Shown here: positions 15,744 through 24,650 of the stretch, in pieces
Layout: each line of letters starts with the position of its first letter
Position numbering within the stretch: position 1 is the stretch's first letter
Origin: Oceanihabitans sediminis
GTDB lineage: Bacteria; Bacteroidota; Bacteroidia; Flavobacteriales; Flavobacteriaceae
NCBI RefSeq assembly: GCF_003337215.1
Contig: NZ_QPIG01000001.1
Location: 930,001 to 994,000, forward strand
Length of the DNA stretch: 64,000 nucleotides
Direction of reading: 5' to 3'
Translations under genes and position numbers: made by a program
Notes under the pieces: generated by a model
Database searches by the model: none
Seen by the model: the letters and a program-made list of their open reading frames with translations, nothing else
Told to the model about the DNA's origin: nothing

Positions 15744-16727
15744 ATGAAAAAAATTACACTATTATGCACATTCTTGTGTGCTTTCCAATTTAATGTATTT
15801 TCACAGTGTCCTGGAGCACCTGCTCCGGGATATACTTGTGTCCCAAATGCAGATTTCGAACAATTCTTAATTACTTTTACTTCTATTTCTGGCCCTTTAG
15901 ACGGACAGATATCTAATGCGGAAGCAGCCGCCATTACTGGTGTGCTAAATATAAGTAATCAAGCACCTTATAATACCATTGATGACTTTACAGGTATTGA
16001 AGCTTTAACAGGTATTACGGGCCTAGGTATTACCTATAACGATTTTGTTACTAGCTTAGATGTTTCAGGAAACAGTAGTTTGACTACGCTAAACACCGAG
16101 GGTTGCTCTGCTTTGACTTCTGTTATAACAGGAGCAAATGCCAACTTGTCCGAAGTGTCTATTCCTGGTTGTCCGATTACTGGTATTGATTTGTCAGGAA
16201 ACACAGGCTTGACCACATTAGAAGTTAGGTACTCGGGTTTACTGAGTTTAGATTTATCCTCTAATAGTTCCTTAATAAGCTTGCAATGTAGAAATACGCC
16301 TTTAACAAGTCTAGATCTGCGAAATGGTAATAACGCGAATATGATTACTTTTAATTCCTATTTTACAAACGATCTAATTTGTATTTATGTAGATGATAAG
16401 GATGCTACATATTTGAATACTTGGGAAAAGCACACGAGCAATATTTTTGTTAATAATGAAGCAGATTGTAATGCCTTAAGTATTGGTGCGAAGAATCAGC
16501 TTGCTTTTAATATATATCCTAATCCTACTAAAAACATCTTAAATATTATAACGAATTTACAGGATAGTAAAATAGAAGTCTATGATATTACTGGTAAGCT
16601 GGTATTGAAAAAGCACTTAAATTTTCAAAAAAACAAAATAGATCTTAGTGGTATTTCTGCTGGAGTATATTTAGTAAAGGTAGATGCTCAAAGCAAATCT
16701 CTTACCAAAAAGTTAATTATTGAATAG
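15744..16727 (+). CDS. leucine-rich-repeat-like secreted protein with T9SS sorting domain
   Basis: This 327-residue secreted protein has a signal peptide MKKITLLCTFLCAFQFNVFSQ, then CVPNADFEQFLI (a common start of such repeat proteins). An LRR-like region (about 75-215) has recurring LTSLDLSGNSSLTTL-type units. The C-terminal type A sorting domain is present (FNIYPNPTKNILNI, IEVYDITGKLVLKK, GISAGVYLVKVD). T9SS cargo crosses the outer membrane and is often surface-attached. A GTG at 15720 in the same frame lies inside the upstream hairpin and is rejected; ATG 15744 starts the signal peptide. Confidence 0.87.
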   Translation: MKKITLLCTFLCAFQFNVFSQCPGAPAPGYTCVPNADFEQFLITFTSISGPLDGQISNAEAAAITGVLNISNQAPYNTIDDFTGIEALTGITGLGITYNDFVTSLDVSGNSSLTTLNTEGCSALTSVITGANANLSEVSIPGCPITGIDLSGNTGLTTLEVRYSGLLSLDLSSNSSLISLQCRNTPLTSLDLRNGNNANMITFNSYFTNDLICIYVDDKDATYLNTWEKHTSNIFVNNEADCNALSIGAKNQLAFNIYPNPTKNILNIITNLQDSKIEVYDITGKLVLKKHLNFQKNKIDLSGISAGVYLVKVDAQSKSLTKKLIIE

Positions 16728-16757
16728 TATTAGCTGTTAGATAAACTAGTTTTAAAT

Positions 16758-16790
16758 AAAAAAAGCGTAACTATGTTACGCTTTTTTTTA
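16758..16790. terminator. bidirectional terminator
   Basis: Arms AAAAAAAGCGTAAC (16758-16771) and GTTACGCTTTTTT (16775-16787) surround a 3-nt loop with T-tracts on both strands. It lies between the convergent T9SS gene and hemD. Confidence 0.9.
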
Positions 16791-16804
16791 TAGGATGAAA
16801 GGTC

Positions 16805-17554
16805 TTATTTTCCTTTATTCACTTTGTCAATATACTTTTCTAAAGCCATGGTCATAGAAGGTGTTTCAGGAGTTGGTGCAGCAATATCCACACGTAATCC
16901 ATGTTCTTCTACAGCTTTAATAGTTGTGTTTCCAAATACGGCAATTTTAGTATCATTTTGTTTGAAATCTGGGAAGTTATGAAATAAAGATTCAATTCCA
17001 GACGGACTAAAGAATACTAGAATGTCATAAAACACATCTTCCAAGTCGGATAAATCACTAATTACTGTTTTGTAAAAAACTGCTTGTTTCCAATTCAGGC
17101 CTAAAGCATTTAAAGTTTCAGGAACTTCTGGTTTTAGCTTATCTGTAGTTGGTAATAAAAAGGTTTCGTCTTTATATTTTTTTATGATTGGAGATAACTC
17201 TGAAAAAGTTCTCTTTCCAACATAAATTTTACGTTTTCTGTAAACAACATATTTCTGAAGGTAGTAGGCAACCGCTTCAGATTGACAAAAATACTTTAAG
17301 CTATCTGGGACTTTAAAACGCATCTCATCTGCAACTCTAAAAAAGTGGTCTACTGCATTCCTTGAAGTTAAAATAATTGCAGTATACTTACTTAGGTCTA
17401 TTTTTTGCAGTCTTATTTCTTTTGCAGGAACACCTTCTACATGTATAAAAGGGCGGAAGTCGATTTTGACTTTTTGCTTTTCCTGTAAATCAAAATAAGG
17501 CGAATTTTCTATTTTAGGTTCTGGTTGAGATACTAAAATTGTTTTCACTTTCAT
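16805..17554 (-). CDS. hemD: uroporphyrinogen-III synthase
   Basis: HemD closes hydroxymethylbilane to uroporphyrinogen III in haem synthesis. The 249-residue protein has the weakly conserved two-domain layout: ILVSQPEP at the start, KYTAIILTSRNAVDHFFR, then VFFSPSGIESLF and the C-terminal KIAVFGNTTIKAVEEHGLR. It is 23 bp downstream of the DUF4271 gene, a pairing common in Flavobacteriaceae. The other hem genes are not in the window. Confidence 0.88.
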   Translation of the reverse strand: MKVKTILVSQPEPKIENSPYFDLQEKQKVKIDFRPFIHVEGVPAKEIRLQKIDLSKYTAIILTSRNAVDHFFRVADEMRFKVPDSLKYFCQSEAVAYYLQKYVVYRKRKIYVGKRTFSELSPIIKKYKDETFLLPTTDKLKPEVPETLNALGLNWKQAVFYKTVISDLSDLEDVFYDILVFFSPSGIESLFHNFPDFKQNDTKIAVFGNTTIKAVEEHGLRVDIAAPTPETPSMTMALEKYIDKVNKGK

Positions 17555-17577
17555 ATAATAGCTAACTTTTTAGGTCC

Positions 17578-18228
17578 TTATGCATAATCTATAAACAACT
17601 TATATATTACTAGATAAGGGGAAATTTCGAGTGCGCAAAGATACAAAATAAAATAAAACAAATTGGGTTTTATCAAACTTTGATAGGTCTTGTACGATGC
17701 AATTAATCCGATACAATTAATTAATAGAAAAACTATAAGTATAGTAAGGAGGATTGTAGGGCTAATAGAAATGCTAAAAAGTAGTGTCGCATTTATAGGA
17801 ACAAGGAGTACACCAATAAAATTTTTGTAGCTAAGTTTTTGGAAAACATAAACATCCATGATGTTATCTATGCTAAATAAACTTCCAATTAATCTCTCTA
17901 TTAATACTTTGCTTAAAACAACAGCTGCAAAGCCTACAGCTATTTGAAACAGCAAAGTGTAGCTGTCTTTCACCTCGCCAATAAAATTCTCGTAAAGTAA
18001 ATAGCCAAAAATAGAACCAGAAATGAGTAAGTTGGTAAAAAGTATGGCTTCAAAACCATCAATAAATTTCTGGTCTCTAGAGTAGACTTTTAGATATCTA
18101 AAATTGCTAATAATATTTATAAAGTCGTGAAATCTTTTGGTATACAAAAGCTTAGCAATGGCAAGTAGTACTAGGCAAATTACTAGTAATACGGTAAATA
18201 TTTCATTAGATACAATTTCGCGAAGCAT
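17578..18228 (-). CDS. DUF4271 family membrane protein
   Basis: This 216-residue protein has about six hydrophobic helices. The family phrases LLYTKRFHDFI and VFQKLSYKNFIGVLLVPI are visible. Function is unknown. It is co-oriented with hemD (23 bp) and divergent from the GT2 gene. Confidence 0.87.
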   Translation of the reverse strand: MLREIVSNEIFTVLLVICLVLLAIAKLLYTKRFHDFINIISNFRYLKVYSRDQKFIDGFEAILFTNLLISGSIFGYLLYENFIGEVKDSYTLLFQIAVGFAAVVLSKVLIERLIGSLFSIDNIMDVYVFQKLSYKNFIGVLLVPINATLLFSISISPTILLTILIVFLLINCIGLIASYKTYQSLIKPNLFYFILYLCALEISPYLVIYKLFIDYA

Positions 18229-18308
18229 TCTGTAAAATTATCAATAATAATCTGAATCCTATTCCAATTTTTAAGGAATATTTAAAAAAAAGTGTCTTTT
18301 AAATAGCT

Positions 18309-18316
18309 TACATTTG
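18309..18316 (+). promoter_or_regulatory. candidate -7 box (TACATTTG) for the GT2/dihydroorotase operon
   Basis: It matches TAnnTTTG and ends 18 bp before ATG 18335. A possible TTG start at 18314 overlaps the box itself, which argues for the ATG as the true start. Confidence 0.5.
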
Positions 18317-18334
18317 CTAAAATTAAATGCTTTT

Positions 18335-19063
18335 ATGCAAGACGCCATTGTCATTATACCAACATACAACGAAATAGAAAATATTGAGGCTATTATTAGA
18401 GCAGTGTTTTCTTTAGAAAAGGCGTTTGATGTTTTAATTGTAGATGATAATTCGCCAGATTTAACCGCATCAAAAGTAGAAGCACTTCAAAAGGAATTTC
18501 CAGAACGATTATTTTTAGAAGTCCGAAAGGAGAAATCCGGACTAGGTACCGCATATATCCACGGATTTAAGTGGGCCTTAGCTAGACACTATGATTATAT
18601 CTTTGAGATGGATGCAGATTTCTCGCATAATCCAAAAGATCTAATTCGTTTGTATAAGGCTTGTCATGTAGAAGGAGCAGATATGTCTATTGGTTCGCGC
18701 TATGTAAAAGGAGTAAATGTGGTAAACTGGCCAATGAGTAGGGTGTTACTATCCTTTTTGGCCTCCAAATACGTGCGTTTTATTACGCGTATGAAAATAC
18801 ACGATACTACTGCCGGTTTTGTTTGTTATAAAAGGAAGGTGCTAGAAGCATTAAATTTAAATAAAATCCGTTTTACCGGTTATGCTTTTCAAATTGAAAT
18901 GAAGTTTAAAACATACGGTAAGCAATTTGAAATAGTCGAAATTCCAGTCATTTTTACAGACCGAACTAAAGGTGTGTCAAAAATGAGTTCTGGCATAATT
19001 TCTGAAGCTATCTTCGGAGTGATTTCAATGAAAATAAGAAGTATATTTAAAAAGGGAAAATAA
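18335..19063 (+). CDS. polyprenol monophosphomannose synthase (GT2)
   Basis: This 242-residue family 2 glycosyltransferase resembles the dolichol-phosphate mannosyltransferase catalytic domain. It has the N-terminal IIPTYNEIENIE, the metal-binding DDNSPD and EMDADFSHNP, then SIGSRYVKG and RMKIHDTTAGFVCYKR. It lacks the C-terminal membrane domain of DPM synthases of some bacteria. It likely makes mannosyl-phospho-polyprenol at the inner membrane. It is followed 4 bp later by dihydroorotase, an order common in flavobacteria. Confidence 0.92.
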   Translation: MQDAIVIIPTYNEIENIEAIIRAVFSLEKAFDVLIVDDNSPDLTASKVEALQKEFPERLFLEVRKEKSGLGTAYIHGFKWALARHYDYIFEMDADFSHNPKDLIRLYKACHVEGADMSIGSRYVKGVNVVNWPMSRVLLSFLASKYVRFITRMKIHDTTAGFVCYKRKVLEALNLNKIRFTGYAFQIEMKFKTYGKQFEIVEIPVIFTDRTKGVSKMSSGIISEAIFGVISMKIRSIFKKGK

Positions 19064-19067
19064 ACAC

Positions 19068-20414
19068 ATGCAAGCAAAACAAACACTAATTAAGAATGTA
19101 AAAATAGTTAACGAAGGAAGTATCTTTGATGGCGATATTCTTATAGAAGGCGAATACATTAAGGAAATAAATGAGTCTATTAGTGCAAAAACTTCCGATG
19201 TACATGTGTTTGATGCCGAAGGACAGTATTTGCTTCCTGGTGTGATTGATGATCAGGTACATTTTAGAGAGCCGGGATTAACTCAAAAGGCAACTATTGA
19301 AACAGAATCTAGAGCAGCTATAGCTGGTGGTATAACTTCTTTTATAGAGATGCCAAATACCAATCCGCAAACTACTACCATAGAAAAGCTTCAAGAGAAA
19401 TTTGACATTGCTGCCAAAACGTCTGCTGCCAATTATTCTTTTATGTTTGGTGGCACAAACGATAATTTAGAAGAAATTTTAAAAGTAGATCCTAAGCAAG
19501 TAGCTGCATTAAAGCTGTTTTTAGGTTCTTCTACTGGGAATATGCTTGTAGATAATCCCGAAGTTTTAGAGAAAATATTCTCTAGTACCAAACTGCTTAT
19601 TGCGGTTCACTGTGAAGATGAGGCTACTATTAAAGCAAATCTTGCGAAGTATCAAGAAGAATTTGGTGAGGATATTCCTATCAAGCACCATCCAGATATT
19701 AGAAGTGAAGAAGCTTGTTATATATCTTCGTCTAAAGCAATTGAACTTGCTAAAAAGACAGGAGCAAGATTACATGTTTTTCATCTTTCCACAGCTAAGG
19801 AAACTAGCTTGTTTTCCAATAAAATTCCTTTAAAAGATAAGAAAATCACTGCGGAGGTTTGTGTACACCACCTTTGGTTTACCGATAAGGATTATGAGGA
19901 GAAAGGAACTTTTATAAAATGGAATCCTGCGGTAAAATCACAAGCCGATAAAGATGGGTTATGGAAAGCTTTATTAGACGATAGGATTGATGTGATTGCA
20001 ACCGATCATGCTCCTCATACTTTAGAAGAAAAGAATAATGTGTACACCAAAGCTCCTTCGGGAGGGCCATTGGTACAGCATGCGCTTCCTGCTATGTTAG
20101 AAATGTATCATAGGGAGAAAATCTCTTTAGAAAAGATTGTAGAGAAAATGTGTCACAATCCAGCAATCTTATTCCAAGTGGAGAAACGCGGATTTATAAA
20201 AGAGGGATATTTTGCAGATCTGGTATTGGTAGATTTACACCACCCTTGGTCGGTAAACAAAGACAATATTTTGTATAAATGTGGTTGGTCTCCTTTCCAA
20301 GGCGCTACTTTTAGATCTAGAATTACCCATACTTTTGTAAATGGTACTTTAGCATATAAAAACTTTAAGTTTTATGATGTAAAAGCTGCCAAGCAACTAA
20401 CGTTTGACAGATAA
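19068..20414 (+). CDS. pyrC: dihydroorotase
   Basis: Dihydroorotase forms dihydroorotate in pyrimidine synthesis. The 448-residue amidohydrolase has GVIDDQVHFREPG (residues 58-70), the HCED segment, HVFHLST, and ATDHAPHT. The usual first metal motif is HxH; here it is Q63-V-H65, so the first His is replaced by Gln. Other metal ligands look intact. I recall this QVH form from other Bacteroidota, but cannot check it here. The stop codon overlaps the start of the DUF4296 gene (TAATG). Confidence 0.92.
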   Translation: MQAKQTLIKNVKIVNEGSIFDGDILIEGEYIKEINESISAKTSDVHVFDAEGQYLLPGVIDDQVHFREPGLTQKATIETESRAAIAGGITSFIEMPNTNPQTTTIEKLQEKFDIAAKTSAANYSFMFGGTNDNLEEILKVDPKQVAALKLFLGSSTGNMLVDNPEVLEKIFSSTKLLIAVHCEDEATIKANLAKYQEEFGEDIPIKHHPDIRSEEACYISSSKAIELAKKTGARLHVFHLSTAKETSLFSNKIPLKDKKITAEVCVHHLWFTDKDYEEKGTFIKWNPAVKSQADKDGLWKALLDDRIDVIATDHAPHTLEEKNNVYTKAPSGGPLVQHALPAMLEMYHREKISLEKIVEKMCHNPAILFQVEKRGFIKEGYFADLVLVDLHHPWSVNKDNILYKCGWSPFQGATFRSRITHTFVNGTLAYKNFKFYDVKAAKQLTFDR

Positions 20415-20911
20415 TGAAAAAGCTATTATACCAATTTTCTATATTGCTTATCGTGTCTTGTAGTACTGTAGACAAACCTAAAAAGCCAGACAACCTTCTC
20501 TCTAAAGATAAAATGGTAGATATTATTATCGAAATGTCTATGCTGAATTCCGCAAAGGGAGTTAACAAAAAGTTGTTGGAGCAAAAGGGTATCGACTTAC
20601 AGAAATATATTTATAATAAACACCAAATAGATAGCGTTCAGTTTGCTAAAAGCAATGAGTACTACGCGTTTAATATGGATGACTATCAAGATATTTATGC
20701 CAAAGTAAAAGATAGTCTAGAGGTGTTAAAGGAAAAGTTTATTGCTATTCAAGGAGAGGAAGTTAGAAAAAGGGCTAATGAGGATTCTCTTAATCGTATA
20801 AAAGTAAGAACCCAAGAAAATACCATACAACTTATCAAAAGACCTCTGAAAGCTCAAAAAGATTTAGATGCAGAACCAGGGTATATGAAAGTAAGTCGTA
20901 AAACAGACTAA
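20414..20911 (+). CDS. DUF4296 lipoprotein
   Basis: This 165-residue protein has a lipoprotein signal (MKKLLYQFSILLIVSCSTVD, lipobox Cys at about 16), then the DUF4296 region (LLSKDKMVDIIIEMSMLNSAKG, about 29-50) and FAKSNEYYAFNMDDYQDIY. The C-terminus is charged. Function is unknown; it is an envelope lipoprotein by its signal. It is coupled to pyrC by a 1-nt overlap. Its end overlaps the convergent epimerase gene by 4 bp. Confidence 0.9.
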   Translation: MKKLLYQFSILLIVSCSTVDKPKKPDNLLSKDKMVDIIIEMSMLNSAKGVNKKLLEQKGIDLQKYIYNKHQIDSVQFAKSNEYYAFNMDDYQDIYAKVKDSLEVLKEKFIAIQGEEVRKRANEDSLNRIKVRTQENTIQLIKRPLKAQKDLDAEPGYMKVSRKTD

Positions 20912-21915
20912 AGCTCTTTTAAATATTGTTCCGAAATGGAAGCAATACTTTCTTCTATAGGAATAAAAGTATAGTCTAAAGCTTTTACAACTTTCTCATT
21001 GTTATAGTTGGTAGCACTTAAAGCAGAAGCCGCATTTTGTTTGGTTAAGCTTCTAGGCTTTTTGGTTAGGAAACTTTTTAGCCAATCCAATCTCCAAGCA
21101 ATTTGTAACATCCATGGTTTAACAGGCTTTGTTGGTATTTTTACCTTAAGCTGTTTCGAAGCCATCGTCACAAAGTCTTTAAAACTTAGGTTTTCAGCAA
21201 TTAGTATAAACCGTTCGTTTTTAATGTTGCTTTCCATAAGTTGCAACATAGCTACCACAACATCTTTTACATCTACATATCCAGCAGTTCCTGTAGTATA
21301 ATACGGTAGTGTGCCAGCCACTCTTTTAAATAATTGTCCGCTTCCAGTATTCCAAAAACCTGCACCTAATATCAGTCCGGGATTCACAATAACGGCATCT
21401 AAACCTTCTTGTGTACCTCGCCATACTTCCATTTCAGCACCATACTTAGTAATGCTATATACACTATTATCAGCCTCCGGATTCCAGTAGGATTCCTCAT
21501 CTAATAAGCTGCCGTCTTTTTTATGCCCTATAGTAGCTACCGAACTCACATAACATAGCTTTTCTACTTCATTGTCTATGCTTAAGTTTACGATGTTAGC
21601 AGTACCTTCAATATTTGTTTTTCTAAGAATATGATAATCACTAGGATCAAAAGAAATCAATGCCGCACAATGATATACATGGGTGACTCCTTCAAAAACG
21701 GAAGTCAGTTCCGGAATATTTAAAAGGTCGGTTTGTACCCAAGAAATTCTATGGAATAGCGTTTCAGCATCTTCCGTAAAATAAGAAAACACTTTTTTAA
21801 CGGCTTCCAATTTTTCTTCGCTTCGGTATATAGCACGAACCTGTTGCTTGTTCTTAGCCAATTCAAAAAGTAGGTGGGAGCCTACTAAACCTGTTCCTCC
21901 GGTAACTAAAATCAT
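20908..21915 (-). CDS. NAD-dependent epimerase/dehydratase (extended SDR)
   Basis: This 335-residue extended short-chain dehydrogenase has the NAD-binding motif [11 protein letters not shown] (residues 6-16), [12 protein letters not shown], the Ser of [10 protein letters not shown] and the YSITKYGAE (YxxxK) pair. It is closest in style to dihydroflavonol reductase-like or sterol dehydrogenase-like enzymes. Its substrate is unknown. Confidence 0.9.
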   Translation of the reverse strand: MILVTGGTGLVGSHLLFELAKNKQQVRAIYRSEEKLEAVKKVFSYFTEDAETLFHRISWVQTDLLNIPELTSVFEGVTHVYHCAALISFDPSDYHILRKTNIEGTANIVNLSIDNEVEKLCYVSSVATIGHKKDGSLLDEESYWNPEADNSVYSITKYGAEMEVWRGTQEGLDAVIVNPGLILGAGFWNTGSGQLFKRVAGTLPYYTTGTAGYVDVKDVVVAMLQLMESNIKNERFILIAENLSFKDFVTMASKQLKVKIPTKPVKPWMLQIAWRLDWLKSFLTKKPRSLTKQNAASALSATNYNNEKVVKALDYTFIPIEESIASISEQYLKEL

Positions 21916-22063
21916 TTCTTGCTTATCTGGGCTTTTTCGCTAATAGCGAAATTAGGGATTTTATTTCAATAAGAATATTTTTCGAAGCGGTTTCAAATGA
22001 TATAAACGGTTTCCTTTGCTCTACTTTTTTATTATTAGTATTTATCTATTCAAGAGATAAACT

Positions 22064-22071
22064 TATCTTTG
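22064..22071 (+). promoter_or_regulatory. candidate -7 box (TATCTTTG) for tyrS
   Basis: It matches TAnnTTTG and implies a transcription start near 22077, after or within the possible TTG start at 22080. This supports ATG 22098 as the start of tyrS. Confidence 0.5.
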
Positions 22072-22097
22072 CCCAAGATTTGAATAATAAAGAAGCA

Positions 22098-23405
22098 ATG
22101 AATTATAATTTAGTAGAAGAATTAAGATGGCGAGGAATGGTACAAGATATCATGCCTGGAACGGAAGAGCAATTAAATAAAGAAATGACAACGGCTTATA
22201 TTGGTTTTGATCCTACGTCAGACTCCTTACATATAGGTAGTTTAGTTCCTATTATCTTATTAATGCATTTAGAAAAAGCTGGGCATAAGCCAATGGCTTT
22301 GGTTGGTGGTGCAACAGGAATGATTGGCGACCCTTCCGGTAAAAGCGATGAGCGTAATTTACTTAATGAAGAAACGCTTGCTAAAAACGTTGCCGGAATT
22401 AAGGGCGTGCTATCCCGTTTCTTAGACTTTTCTTCCGATAAAGAAAATGCTCCAGTGTTAGTAAATAACTACGATTGGATGAAAAACTTCAGTTTTATAG
22501 ACTTTGCTCGTGATGTAGGAAAACGTATTACCGTAAACTATATGATGGCTAAAGATTCTGTAAAAAAGCGTTTTTCTGGAGAAGAAGGAAGCGTAGGAAT
22601 GTCCTTTACAGAGTTCACCTACCAATTAATTCAAGGATATGATTTTTACCATTTATATAAAGAGCATAACTGCTTATTACAAATGGGTGGAAGTGACCAA
22701 TGGGGAAATATTACTACCGGAACAGAGTTAGTAAGACGTATGCATGTTGGCGAAGAAGCGAAAGCTTACGCAATGACTTGCCCTTTAATTACTAAAGCAG
22801 ACGGAACGAAATTTGGTAAAACCGAAGGTGGAAATGTTTGGTTAGATGCCGATAAAACTTCCGTGTATAAATTCTACCAATTCTGGTTAAACACTAGTGA
22901 TGAGGATGCAGAAAAGTATATCAAGATTTTTACTTTTATAGACAAAGAAACTATTGAAGCTTTAATTGCTGAGCATAAAGAAATGCCGCACCTGCGTTTG
23001 TTACAAAAGCGTTTAGCAGAAGAGGTTACTACCTTAGTACATACCAAAGCAGAATTTGAAAATGCAGAAAAAGCATCGAATATTCTGTTTAGTAAAAGCT
23101 TTAAAGAAGATATTAAAACCTTAGACGAAAACACCTTTTTAGATGTTTTTGAAGGAGTACCGCAAGCGGAAATCCCTCTAAAAGATATAGAAGCAGGTTT
23201 AGATATGATTGCTGCACTTGCCGCACAAACAAACTTCTTAGCTTCTAACGGGGAGGCGCGTAGATCTTTAAAAGAGAATGCTATTGCTGTAAATAAAGAG
23301 AAGGTGAAAGAAGATTATACCATTACCGAAAAAGATCTAATTAACGGTAAGTACGTAGTTATTAATAAAGGAAAACGTAATACCTATATTATAAAAGCGG
23401 TATAA
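22098..23405 (+). CDS. tyrS: tyrosine-tRNA ligase
   Basis: TyrRS charges tRNA-Tyr. The 435-residue enzyme has [19 protein letters not shown] (HIGH-type motif HIGS), the Tyr-binding [26 protein letters not shown], the KMSKS-equivalent KFGKTEGGN, and a C-terminal S4-like RNA-binding domain (about 370-435). An in-frame TTG at 22080 would add six residues but sits too close to the promoter box. Confidence 0.96.
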   Translation: MNYNLVEELRWRGMVQDIMPGTEEQLNKEMTTAYIGFDPTSDSLHIGSLVPIILLMHLEKAGHKPMALVGGATGMIGDPSGKSDERNLLNEETLAKNVAGIKGVLSRFLDFSSDKENAPVLVNNYDWMKNFSFIDFARDVGKRITVNYMMAKDSVKKRFSGEEGSVGMSFTEFTYQLIQGYDFYHLYKEHNCLLQMGGSDQWGNITTGTELVRRMHVGEEAKAYAMTCPLITKADGTKFGKTEGGNVWLDADKTSVYKFYQFWLNTSDEDAEKYIKIFTFIDKETIEALIAEHKEMPHLRLLQKRLAEEVTTLVHTKAEFENAEKASNILFSKSFKEDIKTLDENTFLDVFEGVPQAEIPLKDIEAGLDMIAALAAQTNFLASNGEARRSLKENAIAVNKEKVKEDYTITEKDLINGKYVVINKGKRNTYIIKAV

Positions 23406-23425
23406 ATGTATGGCTAATTCATAAA

Positions 23426-23470
23426 AAAATGCTCCATCTTTTTCTTTAAAAGATAGAGCATTTTCTTTTT
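23426..23470 (+). terminator. rho-independent terminator after tyrS
   Basis: Arms 23426-23441 (AAAATGCTCCATCTTT) and 23449-23464 pair with one mismatch and are followed by CTTTTT. Confidence 0.82.
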
Positions 23471-23491
23471 AGCAAAGTAGTATAAATAGAA

Positions 23492-23517
23492 AGCCTGATT
23501 ACTCGAGTAATCAGGCT
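23492..23517. terminator. 26-bp perfect palindrome, possible minus-strand terminator
   Basis: The half-site AGCCTGATTACTC is followed directly by its exact reverse complement, centred on CTCGAG, with no loop bases. On the minus strand it is followed by a weak T-rich tract (TTTCTATTT), so it could end the LuxE-like transcript. Its perfection also suits a protein-binding site. Confidence 0.55.
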
Positions 23518-23595
23518 AACCAAAAACTAACCAATTTACTAAAAAACAATTTTTCTTTTTCTAGCTATATATTAGTCGGTAACTTTTTTCATTCC

Positions 23596-24576
23596 TTACA
23601 AGACCATTAAATTACACCCACGAATATCGCTATGATCAAATCTGCCAATGATTTCAAAGCTCCCATCGCTATGTAGTTTTCCTAGGTCTTGGGTGGCAAT
23701 AAAAGAACAGGAATTTATATTGGCTAGATCTATTACGTTTAGTCCGCCTGTTTTTCCAGGGGCTTGAATAGATAAGGCGTCTTCTGTATCTCTAGTAAGG
23801 ATTCGCATCCAATTCGGACAAGTAAAAATGCCGTTTCCTTTTGAGTAGCCCTGACTCAGTAATTCGGTCATACCATATTCGCTATGAATATTTGACACCC
23901 CAAAGCCATCTTTTAAAATAGCGTGTAGTTCTTCTCGAATCAATTCTTTTCGCCTTCCTTTCATACCACCAGTTTCCATAATAATGGTGTTTTTTAATTG
24001 AAAACGATGCTTTTCTACCAAATCTAATAAGGCAAAGGAAACGCCAATCAGTAAGACTTTTTCTCCTTGTTGTTCTAGCTGTAATAGTTTGCTAGTAAGT
24101 GCTTCTAGGTTGTTTAAATAAAAACCGCTTTCTGGCTTTTTAGATTTTTCAATAAAGTCGTTTACCATATAGATTAAGGAAGAGCCTTCTCGTTCTAAAT
24201 AATTAGGAAGCAATGCAAGTATGGTATAGTCTTCTATGTCTCCGTAAAAGTGTTTAAAACCTTTTCTGAAGCTTTCTTCATATATAGAAATATCGGTAAC
24301 GGCATGCTTACTCGTGGTGCTTCCGGTAGTTCCACTGCTGGTGAATATTTCCTGAATTTCTTCCGAAGAACTTAATATCTCATGGGATTTAAAAAAGGAA
24401 ATAGGTAAAAAGGGAATGTCTTCCACGCGCTTAATATCGCTAGGATTTTTATACAATAAATCACAAAAAGAACGATACACCGGATTGTTCTCAAACTGAA
24501 ATTTAAAAACCTGTAAGGCTACAGCTTCAAATGCAGCCTCAGATGATATATTAAAAATAGTGTCTTTAGAAATCAT
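23596..24576 (-). CDS. LuxE-like acyl-protein synthetase / acyl-activating family protein
   Basis: This 326-residue protein resembles the LuxE family, which activates fatty acids as acyl-AMP and transfers them to a Cys. The adenylation-type motif FTSSGTTGSTTSKH (about residues 84-97) and YGMTELLSQGY (about 238-248) are visible. There are no lux genes nearby, so bioluminescence is not implied; flavobacterial members are usually isolated. A -7 box ends 5 bp before its ATG, suggesting a leaderless transcript. Confidence 0.85.
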   Translation of the reverse strand: MISKDTIFNISSEAAFEAVALQVFKFQFENNPVYRSFCDLLYKNPSDIKRVEDIPFLPISFFKSHEILSSSEEIQEIFTSSGTTGSTTSKHAVTDISIYEESFRKGFKHFYGDIEDYTILALLPNYLEREGSSLIYMVNDFIEKSKKPESGFYLNNLEALTSKLLQLEQQGEKVLLIGVSFALLDLVEKHRFQLKNTIIMETGGMKGRRKELIREELHAILKDGFGVSNIHSEYGMTELLSQGYSKGNGIFTCPNWMRILTRDTEDALSIQAPGKTGGLNVIDLANINSCSFIATQDLGKLHSDGSFEIIGRFDHSDIRGCNLMVL

Positions 24577-24580
24577 AAAG

Positions 24581-24588
24581 CAAAAATA
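24581..24588 (-). promoter_or_regulatory. candidate -7 box (TATTTTTG) for the LuxE-like gene
   Basis: On the minus strand TATTTTTG ends 5 bp before the ATG (24574-24576). Transcription would start at or next to the A of the start codon, giving a leaderless mRNA. Confidence 0.5.
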
Positions 24589-24593
24589 TGGAA

Positions 24594-24630
24594 AATAAAA
24601 AAGCGTAGCTCTAAACAGAGCTACGCTTTA
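24594..24630 (-). terminator. rho-independent terminator after the T9SS adhesin-like gene
   Basis: Arms AAGCGTAGCTCT (24601-24612) and AGAGCTACGCTT (24617-24628) surround a 4-nt loop. On the minus strand the stem runs into TTTTTTATTTT. Confidence 0.9.
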
Positions 24631-24650
24631 AGGATATTTTTTAAATCTTA

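Noticed and set aside
23596-24576. Bioluminescence (lux) locus
   Set aside because: Only a LuxE-like gene is present; luxA, luxB, luxC and luxD are absent.
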